A stretch of DNA of 38,251 bases, taken from a virus. Where the stretch lies: positions 1 to 38,251 of IMG/VR virus record IMGVR_UViG_3300021142_001776; one strand, given 5' to 3'. The translations under genes were made by a program, and so were the position numbers. Shown here piece after piece: positions 30,885-38,251 of this stretch. Numbering within the stretch: position 1 is the first letter of the stretch; every line of letters begins with the position of its first letter. Below the pieces are notes generated by a model. That model had not been told where the DNA came from and made no database searches. It worked only from the letters and a program-made list of their open reading frames with translations.

Positions 30885-31630
30885 ACTAACCCCCTCGCAG
30901 TATCATACGTAAAAAAGTCAGTTTGCTTTCCATAATATTTCGATAAAGATTTTGGTTGTACCTTAATATAATAGATTACTTCCTTCAAGGATTCAGGACA
31001 TTTACTAAACATCTGTTGCATTTCTTCTTCAGCTTTTTCTTTCTTATATCCTGTTGAAGGAGGATGATCAACAATAAAATTATAATCTCTAATAACCTTT
31101 CTTTGAGCTAGATGGGCAAATCCACAAATTAATAAATCCCATCCCCAACCAAGATCATTATAATCCATTAAATGTATATTTTCAATCATCTTATTGAGCA
31201 TATCTTTATGGATAAACCAACAAGTATTATCTGTGGTTGCAACAACAGACAATCTATTATCCAAGGTAAATATGTCCGTTCTATCGGAAGTGTAGAAAGT
31301 ATCGTCTACGTTAGGTGCATATACGCCCCAATTATACTTGTTAAACGTATTGTTAGCTGCATCGATAATATCTTCAAAATTATCATATGATGCGTCTGCT
31401 TGGATGTGGCAAATGGCATCAATATCACTATTTTCTTGATAAGTTTTTAATGCTGTCCTAAATTGATCAGAAAAATAGCATTCATTACCAATATTAATCC
31501 AACCAACTTCTTCATTATCATCGTCTGAATTAACAACTACAACTTTTCCGTGTGGTATAAGTTTCATTTCCCACTCTTTGGCCTTTTCGTATTGACCTTT
31601 CCAAGAAAAAACAAAATATAAAATATTCAT
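30881..31630 (-). CDS. GT-A-fold glycosyltransferase
   Basis: 249 residues from the ATG at 31630 (ATGA overlap, GGAG nine bases upstream; an earlier TTG is less likely). MNILYFVFSWKGQYEKAK, HIQADASYDNF (DxD-like metal site) and WFIHKDMLNKMIENI with DLGWGWDLLICGFA (conserved GWGxD, acceptor-side) fit a family 2-like transferase. VDHPPSTGYKK follows. The donor sugar is unknown. Directly upstream of GT10. Confidence 0.7.
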   Translation of the reverse strand: MNILYFVFSWKGQYEKAKEWEMKLIPHGKVVVVNSDDDNEEVGWINIGNECYFSDQFRTALKTYQENSDIDAICHIQADASYDNFEDIIDAANNTFNKYNWGVYAPNVDDTFYTSDRTDIFTLDNRLSVVATTDNTCWFIHKDMLNKMIENIHLMDYNDLGWGWDLLICGFAHLAQRKVIRDYNFIVDHPPSTGYKKEKAEEEMQQMFSKCPESLKEVIYYIKVQPKSLSKYYGKQTDFFTYDTARGLV

Positions 31631-32007
31631 AGCGTTATGCTCCAATTATTTAATCTTCTAATTACGTCTTCACTTGTGTGACCATCCCATTCAGGAGCTT
31701 TCTCAAGAGTCGGTATATCTTCCACTAAAGACCAAAACTTATCAGAAATATGATAAGTGATATCACCGGAAGGTAACTTCATTCCAGCAATAAACCATTC
31801 TGGAAAGGAAGTACCGTCACTATGCATTCTAGATTTCCAAGATAAATCTTTATGTGATTTCATCAAAGAAATAAAAAGAAGGATTCTATGAGCGTACAAT
31901 TCATCAAATGAATGATATGAATCAGTTACTTCTATTTCACCTTCAACAATCATCTTGTTATCTTTATAAGTTACTTTGGCTATTTCGCCTTTCAATTCAC
32001 ATTTCAC
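31627..32007 (-). CDS. WDGH-motif phage protein
   Basis: 126 residues from a GTG at 32007, chosen because GGAG lies about ten bases upstream and it overlaps the stop of the preceding gene; the in-frame ATG at 32085 would overlap that gene by 89 bases. SYHSFDELYAHRILLFISLM, HSDGTSFPEWFIAGM, ITYHISDKFW and APEWDGHTSEDVIRRLNNW match a widespread tailed-phage family of unknown function named for its WDGH motif. It is interleaved among glycosyltransferases, though elsewhere it is not tied to sugars. Confidence 0.72.
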   Translation of the reverse strand: MKCELKGEIAKVTYKDNKMIVEGEIEVTDSYHSFDELYAHRILLFISLMKSHKDLSWKSRMHSDGTSFPEWFIAGMKLPSGDITYHISDKFWSLVEDIPTLEKAPEWDGHTSEDVIRRLNNWSITL

Positions 32008-32734
32008 TATTCTTTCTCCAAGGCATTTCTTTATCTTTATATAATTCTTCCACTTTTGCGTTACCCGCTTCCCAAAATGCACCATTCAAATTATTATCAC
32101 CGCCTAATCTGTAATTAGTAGTATATTTTCCAGTACAGTCAAATTTCTTAAAGTTTGCAGCAAGGACTTGTAAATATCTTCTATCATGTCCCCACCCTCC
32201 TACGAAATAAGGAGCAACCATCATAGCAACTTCTCGTTTGATACAATAACAATTAGTATCAACTAATTGATAATTACATACCGGAGAATACATTCCTAAA
32301 CTTTCACAGTCATCATTACATACATATCCCGCATATTCCGTGAATATTTTTCTTAGAGAATAAACCCAATCCAAATCTTGCTTTTCAAGCAGAGTTATAC
32401 ACGATTCTACATGGTTTTCATCAAACCAACAGTCTTGATCAAGATAGAATAGATAATCTGCATTTGATAAGAAAGACATAGCAGAATATATTCTATGTCC
32501 ATTCTGTCCATTGGCTCCAGTATTTTCTTCCAATTCATAAATTAATAATCTATCACGTTGTTCACGATCAAGATTCAAATCCCAATCAGTTCTATCTACT
32601 TTATAAGAATGTTGAGATCCATCAATAATCAAATAGACTTTTGTATTCTTGTAGGTTTGTTTAAGCGCTGATTCTACAGCGTATTGAACTTTACTATTTC
32701 CTGTTGTAGGAATAATAATGGCTGCTTGTTTCAT
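31997..32734 (-). CDS. Family 2 glycosyltransferase
   Basis: 245 residues. AAIIIPTTGNSKVQYAVES and a VYLIIDGS strand precede LFYLDQDCWFDENH, the DxD motif, and WVYSLRKIF. MMVAPYFVGGWGHDRRYLQ marks the acceptor region. A classic soluble GT2 of about 240 residues. It overlaps the deaminase-like gene upstream by four bases and the WDGH gene downstream, showing operon coupling. Donor unknown. Confidence 0.8.
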   Translation of the reverse strand: MKQAAIIIPTTGNSKVQYAVESALKQTYKNTKVYLIIDGSQHSYKVDRTDWDLNLDREQRDRLLIYELEENTGANGQNGHRIYSAMSFLSNADYLFYLDQDCWFDENHVESCITLLEKQDLDWVYSLRKIFTEYAGYVCNDDCESLGMYSPVCNYQLVDTNCYCIKREVAMMVAPYFVGGWGHDRRYLQVLAANFKKFDCTGKYTTNYRLGGDNNLNGAFWEAGNAKVEELYKDKEMPWRKNSEM

Positions 32735-33147
32735 GATATAATAACTCCATAATTATCAGGTTCATCCATCGTATATATTACAGACTTGATTCCATAATGT
32801 TGGATACAACGCATACAACCATCGCATGGTTTTGCTAAACCAGTAACCAATGATAATTTTTCTGTAGATTCATATTTCAATCTACAAACATAAAGTATTG
32901 AATTATGGAACTTATCAAATCCTATTCGTTTATCTGCAGTGTATATTGCCGATGTTTCTGCGTGAAAATATATAGCTTCTTCGTTTCTACCATATTTTTT
33001 CTGGTATGGATGGGATTTCATACAATTGATTCCATAGGAAATAATTTTATTCCTATGAACAAGACAAGACGCAACCCAAACAGATGGATGGGTTGACGTC
33101 TTAGTTAGAATTTTAAGATTTTCAATAATTTTCAAGTCTATCTTCAT
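32731..33147 (-). CDS. Cytidine/dCMP deaminase-fold protein
   Basis: 138 residues. Zinc-binding and catalytic residues are visible: HAETSAI (His62, Glu64) and PCDGCMRCI (Cys108, Cys111), the signature of the cytidine deaminase superfamily. SYGINCMKSHPYQKKYG and GIKSVIY fit the dCMP deaminase-like branch. It could make dUMP for ThyX, though the substrate is not fixed by the motifs. It is first in the sugar operon, right after the gp41 helicase gene, so it may belong to nucleotide metabolism rather than glycan synthesis. Confidence 0.8.
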   Translation of the reverse strand: MKIDLKIIENLKILTKTSTHPSVWVASCLVHRNKIISYGINCMKSHPYQKKYGRNEEAIYFHAETSAIYTADKRIGFDKFHNSILYVCRLKYESTEKLSLVTGLAKPCDGCMRCIQHYGIKSVIYTMDEPDNYGVIIS

Positions 33148-33162
33148 TATTCTAGTATATAA

Positions 33163-34539
33163 CTAGAATTTGAATTCGTCAAATGCTTTCTTATTGAATT
33201 TCTGTTTATTTTCCATTTCTGGCTGTCCGGAATCTACTATACCATGTTGTGCAGAAGCTTCAGCATCGTATAATTTCATCTTCGCTCTATCAACCCCAAT
33301 AACAAACCTTTTATTTTTAGTAGGATCGTAATACCTGTTTTTTATTTGTTTAACCATTAATTGATTAAGTTGCTCAAGTTCTTCTGTTGATATCAAAGCA
33401 AACATCATATCAGCAGTTGCTGCAACGCCAAAAGATTCAGATACATCATCCATACCAGGATCAGAACTCGCAGCACCTCCACGAGTCAACTGAGAAGCTG
33501 TGAGAATTGGAAGATTAAATTCTACCGCCAATCCTCTTAGTTCTTCAGCAATACTCTTTACGAAAGCATAAGAATTAACGCTGGCGCCCATCTTTAATCT
33601 GGAAGACGAACAAATATTCATATAATCGATTATAAGAATCTCTGGCCTAAAGTTCTTCTTCAAGTTCAATTCATTAAGCAATGCTCTAAAATGAACTATT
33701 GAAGCAGAAGCAGTCGGATATTCCTTAATGATTAACTTACCAACATTAGTATTCTTTAATTTAGAAACTCTTTTTGCATATTCATCCCTACTCAAAGATT
33801 CAAGATCATCGACAGTAACATTAAGAAGATTCGCGTCAATTCTTTCGGCAATACGTTCTTCTGCCATTTCCATGGTTATATAAAGAACGTTTCTACCTTG
33901 CATTAAACAAGTAGCAGCATGGTGGCACATTAATAGGCTTTTACCAACTCCTGGACCAGCTAAGATTATATTAAGACTCTTCTTAGGTAAACCGCCTTTA
34001 GTAATCTTATTCAAATAATCCAAATCAAATGGAATCTTTTCTTCTTGTTTATGATAAAAATCATAACGAGATTCAAAATCATCAATATAATCGTGACCAA
34101 TATGATTATCAAAACTGACAGACAATGCCTTAGTAAGGATATCTGGAATTGCTCCTTTGTCATGGGTTTTATTTTTCCCATCAAGAATCGCAATAGATTC
34201 TCTGACACCATTTAATATTGCTTTATCTTGGCAAAATTTTTCAGTTTCAGTAATCAACCAATCATCTTTACTTTTTTCGTTTTTACTTTCGTTGATCTCG
34301 TTAATGAGTTCTATAGAACCTTTATATTCATCTTCTGAAATATTCTTATTATTAATTTCAATAACCAAAGATTCATAAGTAGGGGTTGTATTATATTTCG
34401 AAATATATGTATCTATTTCATTAAATACTAATTTCTCAATTCTATCACCGAAATATTCTTCCTTCAAAAAAGGTAATACTTTTCTAGTATATTCCTCATT
34501 AAAGATCAACGATTTCAGAATTACTTGTTCAAATCTCAC
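33163..34539 (-). CDS. 41: Replicative DNA helicase, T4 gp41 type (DnaB-like)
   Basis: 458 residues (T4 gp41: 475). An N-terminal helical domain with QVILKSLIFNEEYTRKVLPF is followed by the RecA-like core: AGPGVGKSLL (Walker A, about 194-203), EILIIDYMNI (Walker B) and LTASQLTRGGAASSD. MKQIKNRYYDPTK and FVIGVDRAKMKLYD complete the DnaB family fold. It unwinds DNA ahead of the polymerase and recruits gp61. An AGGAG site precedes the ATG. It ends the replication block before the sugar cluster. Confidence 0.94.
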   Translation of the reverse strand: MRFEQVILKSLIFNEEYTRKVLPFLKEEYFGDRIEKLVFNEIDTYISKYNTTPTYESLVIEINNKNISEDEYKGSIELINEINESKNEKSKDDWLITETEKFCQDKAILNGVRESIAILDGKNKTHDKGAIPDILTKALSVSFDNHIGHDYIDDFESRYDFYHKQEEKIPFDLDYLNKITKGGLPKKSLNIILAGPGVGKSLLMCHHAATCLMQGRNVLYITMEMAEERIAERIDANLLNVTVDDLESLSRDEYAKRVSKLKNTNVGKLIIKEYPTASASIVHFRALLNELNLKKNFRPEILIIDYMNICSSSRLKMGASVNSYAFVKSIAEELRGLAVEFNLPILTASQLTRGGAASSDPGMDDVSESFGVAATADMMFALISTEELEQLNQLMVKQIKNRYYDPTKNKRFVIGVDRAKMKLYDAEASAQHGIVDSGQPEMENKQKFNKKAFDEFKF

Positions 34540-34541
34540 AT

Positions 34542-34859
34542 TTACTCCTTGTCAACAGTATTCGTATCATTCTTAATGATATTATTCCATATGATGGAAG
34601 TCAATACGTCTCCAAGGTAATTTTTAAATTCTTCGTTTTCTTCTAAAAATAAAGAACCATTTGCATCAACAACGTCAAAAGAGAAATTTAAGTATGCTTC
34701 TGTTGCGTCATCATTTTCTTGCATGGAAACATCAGCAAATTTTACAGAAATTCCTTCATAATCTCCGGAAATAAGTTTAACAACTGCTTCTGGATCTTCT
34801 TCTGAGTAAACAAAATTGTAATCTTTATTTTCTTCTAAGTTATAATTTGCTTCACGCAT
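34542..34859 (-). CDS. Small acidic hypothetical protein between uvsX and 41
   Basis: 105 residues from the ATG at 34859 (MREANYNLEENKDYNFVYS), chosen because GAGG lies nine bases upstream; the open frame upstream lies inside uvsX. The protein is very acidic, beta-rich in the middle (GISVKFADVSMQENDDATEAYLNFSFDVVD) and ends KNDTNTVDKE. T4-like marine phages, as I recall, have a similar small gene between uvsX and 41, where T4 has gene 40. No function is known to me. Confidence 0.6.
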   Translation of the reverse strand: MREANYNLEENKDYNFVYSEEDPEAVVKLISGDYEGISVKFADVSMQENDDATEAYLNFSFDVVDANGSLFLEENEEFKNYLGDVLTSIIWNNIIKNDTNTVDKE

Positions 34860-35955
34860 ATTCATTACCCTCGTCAAAATCAGTTTCTTTATTTTCATCA
34901 TCAGCGAATTCATCTTCAATATCAGAATCACCTAGTAATGTACCAGTAGAAACACCATATCGTTTATGAATCGCATCTTTGAAAGCTTGGGAACGTAAAA
35001 TATCTTCCCAAAACTCTTTATTATTAGTATCTTTTAACCTATAGTTCTTATCTTCAAGCTCACCAGTATCAAGATTAACCCTTGTATACCAACCTTGTTT
35101 AGGTTTAGCGCAGAAACCAAGATCAATAGCAATATCCATCAATCCTGACCATTTATTAATTCCGCCTTCAAATGTTACTGTAAAAGTAAATTTAGACTTC
35201 TCTCTTACAAATCTTGATTTCTCGACGTTAAGAGTGAAATTAAATCCAGATAATTCAGTACCATCCTTTTCTTGCGATTTACCAATAATAAGAACCTGAT
35301 TAGCTGAATACATACCACCAGTACCACCAGACATTACTGTCTTACTAAACATTTCCATAGTTTGATAGGTATGATTAACAGCAACGCAAGGAATATCCTT
35401 AGTTGTAAGCGCTGGTGTAACGATTCTCCAAAGAGATTTCATCACCCTTGCCCTAGACATATCAGCAACAGACTTTTCTTCAAGAGCATCTTCCAGTTCC
35501 TTCTTAGAAGCCAAATTACCAATAGAGTCAATAAAGATAACAACCTTATCACCCCTATCAATTTCATCCAATCGCTTAGAGATATCGAACTTTAATTGTT
35601 CTAAGTGTTCAATTGGAATATGAAGAACTCTAGAAGTATCAATACCATTAGCAGTGATATAATCTGGTGTGATACCAAATTCAGAATCATAAAATAAACA
35701 AATAGCATCTTTATATTTGTCCAAATACGCTTTTATTAATAGTAACCCAAGAAGGGATTTAAAATGCTTTGATGGTCCTGCTAGGAAAGTTAATCCAGAA
35801 GATAAACCACCATCTACATTAGCAGAGAGTCCAATATTAATAATTGGTACTTCTGTTGGGACAGTTTCTTTTTGATTAAAGAACAGAGATTCTGAAAGAA
35901 TAGAAGTTTCTTTCACGGCACCTGCTGCCTTCAATTTAGACATTAAATTACTCAT
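34852..35955 (-). CDS. uvsX: UvsX recombinase (RecA-like)
   Basis: 367 residues (T4: 391). GPSKHFKS (Walker A, residues 60-67, the UvsX form of GxxxxGKS), KVVIFIDSIGNL (Walker B, Asp143), VNHTYQTMEMF and SGGTGGMYSANQVLII match UvsX. The C-terminal tail is acidic (DSDIEDEFADDENKETDF). It catalyses strand exchange and recombination-dependent replication. AGAGG precedes the ATG, and a hairpin stands in the leader. Confidence 0.95.
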   Translation of the reverse strand: MSNLMSKLKAAGAVKETSILSESLFFNQKETVPTEVPIINIGLSANVDGGLSSGLTFLAGPSKHFKSLLGLLLIKAYLDKYKDAICLFYDSEFGITPDYITANGIDTSRVLHIPIEHLEQLKFDISKRLDEIDRGDKVVIFIDSIGNLASKKELEDALEEKSVADMSRARVMKSLWRIVTPALTTKDIPCVAVNHTYQTMEMFSKTVMSGGTGGMYSANQVLIIGKSQEKDGTELSGFNFTLNVEKSRFVREKSKFTFTVTFEGGINKWSGLMDIAIDLGFCAKPKQGWYTRVNLDTGELEDKNYRLKDTNNKEFWEDILRSQAFKDAIHKRYGVSTGTLLGDSDIEDEFADDENKETDFDEGNEYA

Positions 35956-35985
35956 TTTTTACCTCTTTGTGTTGATTATTTTATA

Positions 35986-36002
35986 GAGGGGAACTACCCC
36001 TC
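35986..36002 (-). promoter_or_regulatory. Hairpin in the uvsX leader
   Basis: GAGGGG (35986-35991) and CCCCTC (35997-36002) form a six-base GC stem with a five-base loop, 31 bases before the uvsX ATG. On the minus strand it is followed by TATAAAATAATC, not a T-run. It could be a weak terminator for the upstream gene, an RNA processing site or a translational element. Confidence 0.4.
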
Positions 36003-36015
36003 ATTCATATTTAGA

Positions 36016-36408
36016 TCAATGTAAAACTCTATTCTTTGGAATTTGTACATCAATCTCTTCATCGTCGCTTAAAATATGGTCTTCTAATTGATCAATATTA
36101 AATTGATCAATTTCGTTAAAATCTTCGTCAAATACAATAATAATTGCAGCAATAGAAGTATCTTTGTATAATATTGAATACATATCTATTAGATTTAGAG
36201 CAAGGCATTTAGGACAATCCATAGTAATATCATGTACTAAAGTTACACATTTCATAGTAGAAAGGTCTTTATGTTCCTTACCATCTTCTAAAAAATATGT
36301 TACATGAGGATTGTAATACTTGTCACCACTATTCTCGTATTCAACCATTGAAATACCAATTTTTCTAACACCGTATATTGACCAACTTTTGATATCCAAA
36401 TCACTCAT
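36016..36408 (-). CDS. Hypothetical protein between 43 and uvsX (130 aa)
   Basis: Not recognised. SDLDIKSWSIYGVRKIGISMVEYEN at the start suggests a beta-rich domain. A CxxC pair (CPKC) lies mid-protein, before LALNLIDMYSILY and a hydrophobic IAAIIIVFDEDFNEIDQF strand. The C-terminus is acidic (SDDEEIDVQ). Not T4's gp42 or beta-glucosyltransferase, which occupy this interval in T4. A short gap and stop separate it from the polymerase upstream. Confidence 0.55.
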   Translation of the reverse strand: MSDLDIKSWSIYGVRKIGISMVEYENSGDKYYNPHVTYFLEDGKEHKDLSTMKCVTLVHDITMDCPKCLALNLIDMYSILYKDTSIAAIIIVFDEDFNEIDQFNIDQLEDHILSDDEEIDVQIPKNRVLH

Positions 36409-36415
36409 ATAATCC

Positions 36416-38251
36416 TCAACTAAAAAAATCTTCTAGCGTATTTCTATCTTCCATTTCCCAACCAATAAGAGCAGTAACTGAAGATAATGGTTCTACAAAA
36501 GTTTTATTCCACATTATCTCATAATCGACATATTTTTCTAATCCAAATTCTTTTGGTAATTTTTCTGGAAAAGAAATAACATCTTCTTTTATTGGATTAG
36601 GAAGTTTCAAATAACAATACTTGATTTTATCTGATTCTTTGATAGCTTCATAAACGGAATTAACGTTATTAACATCCAAATAATGGTTAAATAATAAACT
36701 TCCTCTTACATGAATAGGAGTTTTTTCACCATAAATGGTAGAGGAGTTGTAATACTTGTCAATACCTTTAACTCCTCTTGGAAAAGAAATCTTTTCCACA
36801 GGCATATTTACAAACTCATCTTTAAATCCAGCCAAATACTCTTTCAAATCAGATTCAGTACCATCTAGGATGATCTTGATACAATGCTTTAAAGCATTTC
36901 TAACGACAGCAGGAGTCGAAGACTTAACAATTTCTAATCCTGTAACTTTAATCTTTGGTTCGTTATAGAATACACCTTCATTAACAAACACATTAAGAGC
37001 ATATCGTTTCTTGGCTACGAAAACTCCTGAAGAACAAATCTTTTCTAGTTTATACGAGATTGTATTCTTATATACATTCAACGTAGAACCTAGCTCAGAA
37101 CAAAAATCATCAATCTTAGGTTGAATTCTTTCAGTAATGATCTTATACAATATCTTTGCAATCTGATCCCTTGTCTTACCTTCTGGAATAACTTTTTCAA
37201 CTAGCTCGCCAAGATAAATTCCACAAGAATCCGTATCCATGAATAATATATAATCTTTATCAGACTTCAGAATATTATTAAGGAAATCATTAAGATTCTT
37301 AGCAGTCCATTTATTAGCCAGCTGTCCAGCTAATGTAATGGCTTCTGCTAACTTAGAATCATAGAATCTGAAATACTTACTGCCTAACGCTCCATATACC
37401 GAATTAGCCACCAACTTAGTTGCTGTTTGTAGAGCATTAAATTTAGCAATATTGTTCTCAAGTTCTTTGGTGTTGATTGCGTTTTTCTTAGCAACTTCAA
37501 GTTCTTTCTCATAATCCAACATCGTTCTTTTATATTCTTTTCTTTTATTGAAAAGGTCTTCAACAATGTCAGCAATGAAACCTCTTTTATCTGTTCTAAA
37601 AAATTGTCCATTAGGTGTTATACAGACATTATCTTCTTTAAGAGAAGATAAATCAACTTGCTTATTCAAAATTGATTCAACAGATATACCTTGTGATAAT
37701 ATATTTCGCATATTATCAGTATAATCATCTGGCTTAACCAAAGTTTCTGGACTGATATTAAATCCGTTGATTACGGATGGATATAGACTTGTCGCGTCAA
37801 CAGTAGAAACCCAAGAATATAAGCCAAGTAATGGTTTCTTTACGAATCCTCCTGCATATTCTGTGAACTCATTATCATTAGCATTAGGTACTTGAATATT
37901 TTTAGCCTTCAAGAAGTTATAACATAACGCATCACCAAGTCTAGTTTGGTGATATGGGTCTTCAAAATTAGTCTTAGTATAGAAAGCAAGAGACAATACC
38001 AAATAAAACAGATTAAATTTGTTATCTAACTGTTCTACCAGATTAACGTCTTGTACGTTATATTCATAAAACTTTTGTTTATCAGTTACATACAAATTAT
38101 GAAGAGTTCCTTCATATTCGACTTTATTCTGACCTATCTGAGTTTCAGCAATAAAATCTAACTTATATTGTTCCTGCGACTTACCATCAGGATGATACTT
38201 TTTAAATACTTCAAGATAATCTAACGAAGAAACACCATAGATACTATAGAA
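36416..38251 (-). CDS. 43: DNA polymerase, family B, T4 gp43 type (5' end outside the window)
   Basis: About 611 residues are in the window; the reading frame is open to the right edge with no stop, so the start lies beyond. SSLDYLEVFKKY and LDFIAETQIG match gp43 upstream of ExoIII (YNVQDVNLVEQL). Then VDATSLYPSVI (motif A), KLVANSVYGALGSKYFRFYD (motif B) and FMDTDSCGIYLG (motif C) give the polymerase active site. KKRYALNVFVNEG (KKRY) follows. The C-terminal TLEDFF resembles the clamp-binding tail of T4/RB69 polymerase. T4 gp43 is 898 residues. The gene lies at the head of the replication block. Confidence 0.96.
   Translation of the reverse strand, partial: FYSIYGVSSLDYLEVFKKYHPDGKSQEQYKLDFIAETQIGQNKVEYEGTLHNLYVTDKQKFYEYNVQDVNLVEQLDNKFNLFYLVLSLAFYTKTNFEDPYHQTRLGDALCYNFLKAKNIQVPNANDNEFTEYAGGFVKKPLLGLYSWVSTVDATSLYPSVINGFNISPETLVKPDDYTDNMRNILSQGISVESILNKQVDLSSLKEDNVCITPNGQFFRTDKRGFIADIVEDLFNKRKEYKRTMLDYEKELEVAKKNAINTKELENNIAKFNALQTATKLVANSVYGALGSKYFRFYDSKLAEAITLAGQLANKWTAKNLNDFLNNILKSDKDYILFMDTDSCGIYLGELVEKVIPEGKTRDQIAKILYKIITERIQPKIDDFCSELGSTLNVYKNTISYKLEKICSSGVFVAKKRYALNVFVNEGVFYNEPKIKVTGLEIVKSSTPAVVRNALKHCIKIILDGTESDLKEYLAGFKDEFVNMPVEKISFPRGVKGIDKYYNSSTIYGEKTPIHVRGSLLFNHYLDVNNVNSVYEAIKESDKIKYCYLKLPNPIKEDVISFPEKLPKEFGLEKYVDYEIMWNKTFVEPLSSVTALIGWEMEDRNTLEDFFS

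Noticed and set aside
34542-34931. Longer 129-residue version of the gene between uvsX and 41
   Set aside because: The extra N-terminal part lies in the uvsX coding region and has the look of an off-frame peptide; the ATG at 34859 has a good ribosome-binding site.
1-38251. tRNA genes, CRISPR arrays, integrase, insertion sequences
   Set aside because: None seen. There are no cloverleaf-like intergenic stretches, no regularly spaced repeats and no transposase or integrase motifs; gaps are almost all under 100 bases.

Overview
This window is an AT-rich segment of a large tailed-phage genome of the T4-like myovirus type. The diagnostic set is a family-B DNA polymerase (gp43 type), UvsX recombinase, gp41 DnaB-like helicase, gp61 primase and T4-type RNase H, together with NrdA/NrdB, ThyX, a MazG-like pyrophosphohydrolase, TATAAATA late promoters and dense ATGA/TAATG gene overlaps. 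A lipoprotein and enzymes of Gram-negative surface-sugar pathways suggest a Gram-negative host, probably an aquatic bacterium. No photosynthesis gene, tRNA, integrase or CRISPR array is visible. Every gene but one (763-1083) is on the minus strand, so transcription runs from right to left.

Right end (33163-38251): DNA polymerase (cut by the window edge), a hypothetical gene, uvsX, a small acidic protein and the gp41 helicase. In T4, genes 41 and 61 are adjacent; here about 20 kb separates them. T4's beta-glucosyltransferase and dCMP hydroxymethylase are also missing from the uvsX-43 interval.

Middle right (18862-33147): a compact carbohydrate cluster read as one overlapping operon. It starts with a cytidine/dCMP-deaminase-like gene. 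It then holds seven known or likely glycosyltransferases (one clear GT10 fucosyltransferase), a WDGH-type phage protein, GDP-mannose 4,6-dehydratase, a GDP-fucose (or colitose) synthase, an RmlB-like dehydratase and an SDR reductase. Two DegT-fold enzymes have the PLP lysine replaced by histidine, one ColD-like and one RfbH-like with an iron-sulfur cysteine set. A split thiamine-diphosphate enzyme (alpha and beta) is interrupted by a GIY-YIG/NUMOD3 homing endonuclease. My reading is that the phage makes GDP-fucose plus one or two 3,6-dideoxyhexoses, one possibly carrying a two-carbon branch as in yersiniose. Supply genes for the same pathway lie at the far left: a eukaryotic-type phosphomannomutase (50-733) and a nucleotidyltransferase fused to a type II mannose-6-phosphate isomerase cupin (6557-7390). 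No flippase or polymerase is present, so the target may be the virion or another cytoplasmic acceptor.

Middle (12904-18819): after a terminator comes a late, virion-like region with a P-loop protein, a HAD nucleotidase and a T4-like structural protein. Two small proteins begin with MKTYK-(Q/E)-F, resembling the T4 capsid-targeting sequence. A Dps-like-fold protein and two membrane proteins behind a late promoter follow.

Left (1-12844): a replication and nucleotide block with its own sigma70-like promoter (gp61, thyX, mazG-like, nrdB, nrdA), the isomerase fusion, small T4-like hypotheticals, RNase H, a run of very small genes and a glycine-zipper lipoprotein with terminator. A late Ala/His/Ser-rich repeat protein comes next. 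The plus-strand HNH-like gene converges on it, sharing a bidirectional terminator, and the phosphomannomutase gene ends the window.
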